The position numbers and the translations under genes are program-made. Below are positions 13,831 to 21,027 of a DNA stretch of 29,537 bases, piece after piece. Each line of letters starts with the position of its first letter. Position 1 is the first letter of the stretch. The stretch comes from a virus, in the IMG/VR virus record IMGVR_UViG_3300008113_000259, positions 1 through 29,537 of that record; one strand, written 5' to 3'. A model generated the notes under the pieces. That model did not search any database and was not told where the DNA came from. It saw nothing but the letters and a program-made list of their open reading frames with translations.

Positions 13831-14643
13831 AGTATTTATTTCTCCAGAAGGCACAGGGGGAACAGAAATACTAGAATCTATGCTATTAAAATAGTCTATT
13901 CTATCAACTACATCATTATTTTTAGGATCATAATCATATAAATCTTCATTATGATTGATCATTTTATTTGCATCCGGATCTGCAAAATAATATCTATCAA
14001 AAGGATCAGTATTTGTTGCGCCAACTGGCATCGCGTTAAATGATACAATTTTTCGATATTTTCCAGTTGATTTAAAATTGTTTGTAGCAGTTGCATGTTG
14101 CAACCAGGCAGGAAATATTATCATTATTCCTTCTTCAAATTTGCATGTATAATCACTTAACATTTTAATTTTTGTATTTTTTTCTCTTGCAGGTGAAAGA
14201 ATATTATGATAATGATAAGGTGAATAAAAAGTAGTACCAGATGAATTATCATTACCATCCAAATAGTATACCCCCGCCCAATATGAATTGTGATGATGAT
14301 GTCTGTGATGAAATCCACCATCTGGATGAACTGTTGCCCACATTCCTGTCAGAGCAATATTAGGAACGAAACCATTATCTTTCATCACCTGCTGAAGTGA
14401 ATCCAATATAAAATCTTTTAATGGTTCAAATATTTTTTCATTGTGGATATTAGGTGAAGTGAAAGGTAATCTTGAGGTTCTAGTATTTTTTCTAAAATTT
14501 TCTTTATCTGATAAGTATTCTAACCACTTAGGTTTTAATACACTGTGGTGTTTAAACCTTGTCTTGTAAATTGGTATCCCAAAAAGATTTTTAGAAATTA
14601 AATTAGAATTAATTGTATCTTCAGAACCTTCATCTTCAATCAT
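13750..14643 (-). CDS. Putative 2OG-Fe(II) oxygenase with coiled-coil tail (297 aa)
   Basis: The core resembles the 2OG-Fe(II) oxygenase family common in T4-like marine phages. FHHRHHHHNSYWAGVYYL (residues 111-128) aligns with the HHxNS-xxGVYYL iron-site segment. FPAWLQHATATNN supplies the distal His183, and YRKIVSFN supplies Arg197, which would hold 2-oxoglutarate. A classical HxD pair is not obvious; the family form I recall is also His-rich here. Such enzymes hydroxylate proteins or small molecules with Fe(II), oxygen and 2-oxoglutarate. Residues ~272-297 form a heptad-like helix almost duplicated in the neighbouring 72-aa protein (17 of 26 identical), which suggests both dock to the same partner. 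The ATG overlaps the small gene's stop (ATGA), with TGGA upstream. The location among fibre genes makes a fibre protein a plausible substrate; that is inference. Confidence 0.75.
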   Translation of the reverse strand: MIEDEGSEDTINSNLISKNLFGIPIYKTRFKHHSVLKPKWLEYLSDKENFRKNTRTSRLPFTSPNIHNEKIFEPLKDFILDSLQQVMKDNGFVPNIALTGMWATVHPDGGFHHRHHHHNSYWAGVYYLDGNDNSSGTTFYSPYHYHNILSPAREKNTKIKMLSDYTCKFEEGIMIIFPAWLQHATATNNFKSTGKYRKIVSFNAMPVGATNTDPFDRYYFADPDANKMINHNEDLYDYDPKNNDVVDRIDYFNSIDSSISVPPVPSGEINTLRSEVDSMKNDLADIKNLLLKALESK

Positions 14644-14720
14644 TTTTTATCCAATACTTTCAATAACAAATTTTTTAAATCAGCAAGATCATTTTTGATA
14701 GTATCAACGTCTTGCTTTAA
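14640..14720 (-). repeat. Duplicated coiled-coil tail, copy in the 72-aa protein
   Basis: The last 26 codons (starting LKQDVDTIKNDLADLK) pair with those of the oxygenase gene at 13750-13830. Confidence 0.7.
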
Positions 14721-14858
14721 ATTTTCCACTTCACTTTTTTTTTCTTTTTCAAGAAGAAATTTTTTTCTTTTTATTTTATATTCTTCTAAGGCTTCAACAT
14801 CACTATTAATGAGAGCACCAGGATTATCTTTCAATGGTTTAAATTTATCACTATCCAT
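14640..14858 (-). CDS. Small coiled-coil protein (72 aa)
   Basis: This is a short, highly charged, helical protein. Its middle is Lys/Glu-rich (YKIKRKKFLLEKEKKSE) and its last ~35 residues show heptads (VENLKQDVDTIKNDLADLK). It has no membrane segment or signal peptide. The C-terminal helix is nearly the same as that of the downstream oxygenase, and the two genes overlap by four bases (ATGA), so they are probably made together and may bind each other or a common target. It lies directly after the third DUF4815-type ORF with a 13-base gap holding a weak AAGAG ribosome site. I know no function for it; a structural clip, oligomerisation partner or assembly factor would all fit. Confidence 0.65.
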   Translation of the reverse strand: MDSDKFKPLKDNPGALINSDVEALEEYKIKRKKFLLEKEKKSEVENLKQDVDTIKNDLADLKNLLLKVLDKK

Positions 14859-14871
14859 AATTATAACTCTT

Positions 14872-16578
14872 TTATATCATTAAAGCAACTGAACGTACAT
14901 CTCTCATGTCTGGATACAATGCATTATCTTCAGATAGAAGAACAATTTTAATTGCAAATGAATTAAAACCTCTGTGCTGAACATCATTTCTATCATAATA
15001 AGTTAGAGTTCCTGGTTGTACATCATTGGCAATGTCACCTACAGAATCACCGTATGCAATGTATGTTGAGTCAGCTTCTGATATTGTTGGTCTGGTAGTA
15101 AATTGTTGTAAACCAAATGAATATTCTTTATAATCATTTCTATCTTGAGGTGAACTATATACAGCGTCGCCGCTGTTTAAGTATGAAAGAAGAGACCAGT
15201 CTTTAGAATCAAACGATTCAGTATCACTGTTGCTGTTTAAGAATTTGACATAAACTTTAATATCAGTTCCAACAGGTCTATATCCTGTCACCCAAACCTT
15301 GAAGTCTTCAGATATTCCATCAAGTATTACTGTTTTAGAAATATACTTACATAATGCATTGCCGTATCTAGTATGTTCATTAGTATAATCATTATTAATG
15401 CGATTATGTATAAAGTTAAAATTCTTGGCTGCCAAGTCAATAACAGGAGATTGAAATGGACTTAATGAAACCATTTGAATTTCATAAGTTGCTGTTCCCT
15501 TTGTTCCAAAACCACCAATAGCCTTTTCATTTGAAAAACTTTTAATAGATCTTTGGAAATCCTGATATTGAAATAATGTCTCATTAGGTAAATTAATTCC
15601 AGTAGTATCTTTTGTAGATGGCGAGGAATATGTTGTATTACTAGTTCCGAAAAATTGAGATTTAGTATATGTACCTGATGGTTCATTTATTGTAAATTTA
15701 GGAACAAGAGCTTCATAATAGATATCATCTATTGTTTGAATTACAGCATTAGCAATCAAATAAGTATTAGAAATATAAGATGTATTGGATATATCTGGGG
15801 TTCTGTAAAATCTAATATTTTTAAAACTGGTATTGTTAAACAAACCATTTGATTTTTGTAGATATAGAATACCAGAGACCTCATCAATATAATTAACAAT
15901 ACCAGCAGGATATAAACTAGTATTTGATGTCAATACCTGGTTTAGATTAGAGGCATTAGCTGCGTAAACAACATCACCATGGCTGATAGGAACACCCGAT
16001 GTTTTTCTAATAATTCCATTAGTTGATGATACATCAAGAGAAATGAAATCATCAGCTTTATTTGCAAATACTGCTGTGCCAGTTGTACTTGTAAACTGAG
16101 CAATGTAAAGATTGAATTTCAAATCTTGGGTTTCTACAGGAGTCCATGAGTCACCATTAGATGAAATATATAACACTCCTGCATATGGTTGTTGATTAAT
16201 AATTTCACCAGTTAAAATATCTGTACCTCCAACTTCTGATACCCACATATTATAATCAGGTGAATTTAATTCAGGATAAACATAAAAAGCATATGTTTTA
16301 TCCGAAGACAACATTATAGGGTATTCAAAAGTATATACCGTTTCAGAAGATGAATCATTACTTGTAGAAATAGCTGAACTATTTAAAAAAGCGCCACCTA
16401 AAATTCTATTAGTAGATGGAACACCATTTTCAGTCTCAGCAACCACTAATGTAGTTCCCAATGTTGAACTTTTAGTTTTGAAAAATACACCTATTTGAGT
16501 CAAAAATAGTCCAGGCAGGCCAGCTGTTAAAGATCCTGCTAGTGTAAAAGTTTGAGCTACTGGGTTACCATTTATCAT
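14872..16578 (-). CDS. C-terminal segment of a split DUF4815-type baseplate/tail protein (568 aa)
   Basis: The N-terminus reads NGNPVAQTFTL, then FLTQIGVFFKTKS, then ENGVPS, followed by MWVSEVGGTDI, QPYAGVLYISSNGDSWTP and DLKFNLYIAQF. These are the hallmarks of the last third of the very large virion proteins of T4-like marine phages, in which the DPLAQTF-type segment follows the DUF4815 and YTM-EIG segments within one chain. The C-terminus (KYISKTVILDG, VWVTGYRPVGTDIKVYVKF, FAIKIVLLSEDN, DMRDVRSVAL) also fits that family. Here it is a separate gene: 23 bases after the stop of the middle segment, in a different frame, with its own AAAGG ribosome site eleven bases before the ATG. It probably assembles with the other two parts in the baseplate periphery or at fibre attachment. 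Comparison with the intact family is from memory. Confidence 0.7.
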   Translation of the reverse strand: MINGNPVAQTFTLAGSLTAGLPGLFLTQIGVFFKTKSSTLGTTLVVAETENGVPSTNRILGGAFLNSSAISTSNDSSSETVYTFEYPIMLSSDKTYAFYVYPELNSPDYNMWVSEVGGTDILTGEIINQQPYAGVLYISSNGDSWTPVETQDLKFNLYIAQFTSTTGTAVFANKADDFISLDVSSTNGIIRKTSGVPISHGDVVYAANASNLNQVLTSNTSLYPAGIVNYIDEVSGILYLQKSNGLFNNTSFKNIRFYRTPDISNTSYISNTYLIANAVIQTIDDIYYEALVPKFTINEPSGTYTKSQFFGTSNTTYSSPSTKDTTGINLPNETLFQYQDFQRSIKSFSNEKAIGGFGTKGTATYEIQMVSLSPFQSPVIDLAAKNFNFIHNRINNDYTNEHTRYGNALCKYISKTVILDGISEDFKVWVTGYRPVGTDIKVYVKFLNSNSDTESFDSKDWSLLSYLNSGDAVYSSPQDRNDYKEYSFGLQQFTTRPTISEADSTYIAYGDSVGDIANDVQPGTLTYYDRNDVQHRGFNSFAIKIVLLSEDNALYPDMRDVRSVALMI

Positions 16579-16601
16579 TTTTTAATTTACCTTTATTATA
16601 A

Positions 16602-18020
16602 TTATTCTCTAGCAGGTTGACCTGTTCCCCATGTACCAGTACCTGTACCTCCTAGTGATATACTAACACCACCACCACCACCACCTGCGTGGCAAGCATT
16701 TACACCTACACCTACACCAACACCAGTCCCACCTGTATCGTGTGTTCCAGTACCACCCCCAACAGTTTGCTGAACAGGAGGGGGGTCTGTAGTTTGCCAA
16801 GTGAGCGGAGTGCCTGGTGCTGTACTAGTATCAGGTGTAAATTTAGGTTCAATTACTTGGTATTTTAAGTTCTGTTTGGTTGTCGATAGAGATGATGAGT
16901 GATAAGTACCTTCAGCACTTGTTAATATAGAACTAGTAGCAGTTATATCACTTTGATCAATAAGAAGGAATACTCTTTCTCCTGCTCTAAATGTATTAGA
17001 TGGCAGATTGAAAATTAAAACAACCCTTCCTTTATCATCAGATACTAATTGATCACCCAATGATCCTTTTTGTTGTAGTATAGAACTTGGGTCGACACTA
17101 TGACTTGCTTCTGCAAATGCAGAAGGTATTACATTTCCATTTCCATCTAACAATCCCGGTGCATACACCGCAGGTGAGCAATATTGAGAAACAGGTTGTC
17201 TATCAAAAAACGGATACAATTTTGTATTAGGTTTTAAATTACTTGCAATTATAGCAAGTTTTCTTCCTACCATATAAGGCATTAAAGATACATCTTTAAC
17301 GAAATCACCTAGATCTTGAGGTGGTAATTTTTGACTTTCAACTTTAATATCTCTAATTGTTATTGTTGTATTTGATTGCCAATAATTTGTACTACCTTTT
17401 TTATTAACAATTGCTGGGTTACTATATGTAGTGTCAATATCTTTAAACGCACCAGCTGCAGCTGCATCAGAAAATGCTTTAGCTTGATCATTGACGATAG
17501 TCTGATCTGCTGCTTGTGTGTTAACATTAGTATTATCAAAAGTTGGATATATTTCTAAAGCACCCTTAAAATTATAAAAAGTCTCCGCACAATTGCGTGT
17601 GGTAGTGGCGTGTGGGTTTCCACCTAATTTGACATTGGTGTAATCTAATGTCAATAATCTACCAGATATTTTTATATTTGAACTTGTTGTTTTATCTACC
17701 TCAAATCCAATAAATTTTTCATAGAAATTCGGTCTGGCAAGAGAAAGTTTAGAACTGATACCTATATTCAATTCAGGTGATTGAGTATTCATAATAGTAT
17801 CATCATTGAACGGATCAGCAAAAATACCGTTTTTAAAACGCTCAATACCTTGATCATTTTGTATTGATGTTGTTTTGGTATCTAGAGCCAAAGCATTAAG
17901 AACAGTATAATATTCAAGTTTTCTAATTCTATCTTCGAGCGCACCAATTTCTTTCATGGTGTAACCTTTGATAGTATTAATACCAACCTGAACGGCTATA
18001 TCTTTTCTTTTATAAGTCAT
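16602..18020 (-). CDS. Middle segment of a split DUF4815-type baseplate/tail protein (472 aa)
   Basis: Residues ~19-75 read GYTMKEIGALEDRIRKLEYY, then IERFKNGIFADPF, the block that normally follows the DUF4815 region in large T4-like marine phage structural proteins. Further on, LKPNTKLYPFFDRQPVSQYC and the segment FNLPSNTFRAGERVFLLIDQ match the next conserved block. The last ~85 residues are low-complexity, Pro/Thr/Gly-rich, with a GVGVGVGV run, one CH pair and six consecutive glycines. The ATG comes one base after the stop of the 998-aa ORF (TAATATG), in the +1 frame, with no strong ribosome site (only AGAAG nearby). It is therefore either translationally coupled, made by +1 frameshifting, or separated by a one-base sequence error. 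The product probably acts in the same particle position as its two neighbours. Confidence 0.7.
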   Translation of the reverse strand: MTYKRKDIAVQVGINTIKGYTMKEIGALEDRIRKLEYYTVLNALALDTKTTSIQNDQGIERFKNGIFADPFNDDTIMNTQSPELNIGISSKLSLARPNFYEKFIGFEVDKTTSSNIKISGRLLTLDYTNVKLGGNPHATTTRNCAETFYNFKGALEIYPTFDNTNVNTQAADQTIVNDQAKAFSDAAAAGAFKDIDTTYSNPAIVNKKGSTNYWQSNTTITIRDIKVESQKLPPQDLGDFVKDVSLMPYMVGRKLAIIASNLKPNTKLYPFFDRQPVSQYCSPAVYAPGLLDGNGNVIPSAFAEASHSVDPSSILQQKGSLGDQLVSDDKGRVVLIFNLPSNTFRAGERVFLLIDQSDITATSSILTSAEGTYHSSSLSTTKQNLKYQVIEPKFTPDTSTAPGTPLTWQTTDPPPVQQTVGGGTGTHDTGGTGVGVGVGVNACHAGGGGGGVSISLGGTGTGTWGTGQPARE

Positions 18021-18021
18021 A

Positions 18022-21018
18022 TTATTCTGCTTCTGTAAACGTCAATGATGGATAAGGAGGCACGTAAATATCAGCTATTTTCATTCCTGAACTATTTAGC
18101 GTTGGTTGTTTAGGATTGAAAGACGGTGTACCTGATTTAACCATCATATTACCGTCCTTTGTAATTAACAATGCATCATATCTTGGTAGATAAAATTCTA
18201 CGTTATATTCAAAATTCGAATCAGGTTCAATTGCTGCGGCGAAAGCTGGAGCATAGAATGTTGTAACATTATTTGCTGGATTAATAGTTGCTCCTGCAGA
18301 TGTAGTAGAACTTACTGCTGTATTAGTAATAATAGGTCTTACATCAATGAAATTTCTTAGATCATAAATTCCACCTGAAAGATCTTTATACACAGGAATT
18401 TCTGCTGTTGCAATGGCAATAGTGTTTGCTGGATTTGCATCATCAACCGGATATGAGTCAACAGACATAAATGTTGCTTGTGATGATGTAATATTAGGTG
18501 AAAGATGGTCTAGCTTTACTGTCAATCTTGTTGCTGAAGTAATTTGTGATTTATATTGAGGTTTGACAGAAATTTGTGCAAGACCATAATAATTATCTGT
18601 TTGACCATTATCAAAATTAAACCAATCAACTTTATCTGGATATGTATTTCCAAAACCAGCACCATAGTAAACTGAAGTAACTTTATAAACATCAGGAAGA
18701 CCCAATGACCAAGGCCCTGTTGAACCTGCTGGATGACTTGCACAATTGATGTTTACATATCTATCTTTCTTTACATCCTTTTTAATAGGAACAGCAGATG
18801 TTCTTAAGATAGGAGTTTGAGCTCTTATAGAGTAAGTTGTAGTAGTATCAGGATCTATAGCAATATCAACAGACATCTGAGTAACAACACCTGAGACCTG
18901 TGCAAAAGTTATTGTATTACCACTACCTGTAAAGTCAACTAGAGATCCTTTCTTAAAGAATCTATAAAGTGAAATTGTTCCATCACCAGGTACGGCGGTA
19001 GCACTAATATTAGGTGTCAATGTAATACTATTAGCACCATTTACAGCTGTAATTGTGTGATAGGTTGTACCAGTTGCTGTAGAATATAATTTAATATTAT
19101 GACCTGTTTGAAGTATTGTATCAAAACCAGCATTAACAGATCCAACTGTAACATTACTACAAGTTGAGTTTGATACGCCGCCAATTGATCCTGGATATAC
19201 AGTAGACGAGAATAGATTTGCAGTTACATCAGTATTAAAAAAGATATTGATGTTTTCAGCTGCAATATCATCAATTGTACCAACACCGTAGTTATATCTA
19301 TCAGAACCTAACGTAAATGTTGCAGCGGCCTTACCACCAGTTCTAGTAAGATTCTCAGCTGAACTTGTATCACGATATACATATGATGTTCCATTAACAC
19401 CAGAATTACTTGTTAGCCTTTTTATTCCAGTAAGACCTGTATCGTATATTAGATTGCCAAGATTACCTTGAATTTGAGCTTTGCCGTTTGTTAAAACAAT
19501 ATCGGCAAACACTTTTCCATATGTACCATCGACATAAAAGCTTTTTGCATCAGTTGCAAAACTGTAACCAGTGTTCATTCTTACATTGGTAATGTATAAT
19601 CTATACTGGGCGTTAGGTGTACCTTTTGTACCAGAATAATATTTAAAAGCACGAACTGTTGCAGTTCCAACAAGTGTACCCAAAGGACTAGATGCAGTAA
19701 TATTTTTTGAAAGAACTTCTTGTTTTGTATCATAAATGTTAACAGATTGCAATCCGCCAATATCAAATATACCCGCAACATCGTTAACAAATATGTAGTT
19801 ACCAAAATTAACGGTGGCAATTTCATTTAACAAATCTTGAGAACTTACACCTCTTGGAACCTCTATTCTTCTTGGTGCTTTATATTCAACCCTGTAACCA
19901 TCAATATAAGCAATACCTGGTGATAGGGTATAATAAAATGTATTGGGATTACCAGAGGCTTCAACATTTAATTGAAAAGGTTTTGCAATATAATCACCAG
20001 ATTCTTCTTTTGTTCTTTGTGCAATTGCTTCACCAATTTTACTATACACTGGATCTTCAGCAGTAAGAACTGGTGCAGCAGAAGTTGCTCCACTAAAATC
20101 TACAATAGGTAAAAATCCAGTTGGAATTGTAACTTGTGTGTTTGAAGAATCATAAGATACCAATGAAGGAACTAATTTTAATCTATAAGCACCTGGTGCA
20201 CTATAGTTTGGACTACCAATTGAATTATCATATAATGAAGGATCTTCTGCAGGTTTTACAATATATTCTGCAGTACTAAACCCAACCTTGATACCCGCAA
20301 CATTAGAAGAATGTTCTTTGATTATAAAGTTACCTGGGTTAGATTTAATAAAGAAACCTTTTTGGTAAATAACACCTTGACCAATATGAATACCATGTCC
20401 CACACTTAGAGCATTGACACTTGAATTTGAGTTCAGTGTATAAATTGAACCAAGATAATTAGCAGAACTTAATGGGCCAGTTTTGTCTTGAGTTGAAGAA
20501 TAAACATCAATTTGTTCACTAGTTGTACTGAATGTGCTTACTTGTGTACCTAAATTATTACCTGAATTTAGATATAATACATAAGCTCTGTTTGTATCAT
20601 AACTACCAGCATCAACAGCAGATTCTGCGCCAACTTTTGCTTCAAACACGGCAGCTCTTAAACCTGTTGTGTTAGAAACCAAAAGATGTGAATTAGATAA
20701 GTGTGTAACATTATTTGCTGTATCAGAATTGCCTAAAATAAGAGTAGAAAAATCTAGTGTAGATGTATTACTATCTTTAAATCTTACCTGAGGAATATTG
20801 GGATATTGAGTAAAATTACAACCTTCAACAATACTTCCATCTTTATAGATACTATCACCAAATCTTGAAATTTGTTTCTGGAGAATAGTTTGAAGCTGTG
20901 TTAATTCACGAGCCTGTACAGCTGTCGATGGACGAAACAATATTCTATAATATTGTTTGTTTTCATCATAGTCATCATAAAAAGGAGCTACATTCAAGTT
21001 GGTCTGCAAATCAGCCAT
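18022..21018 (-). CDS. N-terminal segment of a split DUF4815-type baseplate/tail protein (998 aa)
   Basis: The start LNVAPFYDDYDENKQYYRIL, followed by FRPSTAVQARELTQLQTILQ and then ISRFGDSIYKDGSIVEG, is the signature opening of DUF4815-containing phage structural proteins. Later blocks agree: HIGQGVIYQKGFFIKS, the NSIGSPNYSAPGAYRLKL segment near residues 264-281, and LSPGIAYIDGYRVEYKAPRR. Near the end EFYLPRYDALLITKDGNMMV and IADIYVPPYPS form the boundary at which relatives continue into the YTM-EIG block; here a TAA intervenes. The gene follows gp8 with a nine-base gap and a good AAGGGA ribosome site that overlaps the gp8 stop. In T4 the genes after gp8 encode peripheral baseplate and short-fibre connectors (gp9-gp12), so this protein probably occupies an equivalent place. 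Confidence 0.75.
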   Translation of the reverse strand: MADLQTNLNVAPFYDDYDENKQYYRILFRPSTAVQARELTQLQTILQKQISRFGDSIYKDGSIVEGCNFTQYPNIPQVRFKDSNTSTLDFSTLILGNSDTANNVTHLSNSHLLVSNTTGLRAAVFEAKVGAESAVDAGSYDTNRAYVLYLNSGNNLGTQVSTFSTTSEQIDVYSSTQDKTGPLSSANYLGSIYTLNSNSSVNALSVGHGIHIGQGVIYQKGFFIKSNPGNFIIKEHSSNVAGIKVGFSTAEYIVKPAEDPSLYDNSIGSPNYSAPGAYRLKLVPSLVSYDSSNTQVTIPTGFLPIVDFSGATSAAPVLTAEDPVYSKIGEAIAQRTKEESGDYIAKPFQLNVEASGNPNTFYYTLSPGIAYIDGYRVEYKAPRRIEVPRGVSSQDLLNEIATVNFGNYIFVNDVAGIFDIGGLQSVNIYDTKQEVLSKNITASSPLGTLVGTATVRAFKYYSGTKGTPNAQYRLYITNVRMNTGYSFATDAKSFYVDGTYGKVFADIVLTNGKAQIQGNLGNLIYDTGLTGIKRLTSNSGVNGTSYVYRDTSSAENLTRTGGKAAATFTLGSDRYNYGVGTIDDIAAENINIFFNTDVTANLFSSTVYPGSIGGVSNSTCSNVTVGSVNAGFDTILQTGHNIKLYSTATGTTYHTITAVNGANSITLTPNISATAVPGDGTISLYRFFKKGSLVDFTGSGNTITFAQVSGVVTQMSVDIAIDPDTTTTYSIRAQTPILRTSAVPIKKDVKKDRYVNINCASHPAGSTGPWSLGLPDVYKVTSVYYGAGFGNTYPDKVDWFNFDNGQTDNYYGLAQISVKPQYKSQITSATRLTVKLDHLSPNITSSQATFMSVDSYPVDDANPANTIAIATAEIPVYKDLSGGIYDLRNFIDVRPIITNTAVSSTTSAGATINPANNVTTFYAPAFAAAIEPDSNFEYNVEFYLPRYDALLITKDGNMMVKSGTPSFNPKQPTLNSSGMKIADIYVPPYPSLTFTEAE

Positions 21019-21027
21019 TTTATTCCC

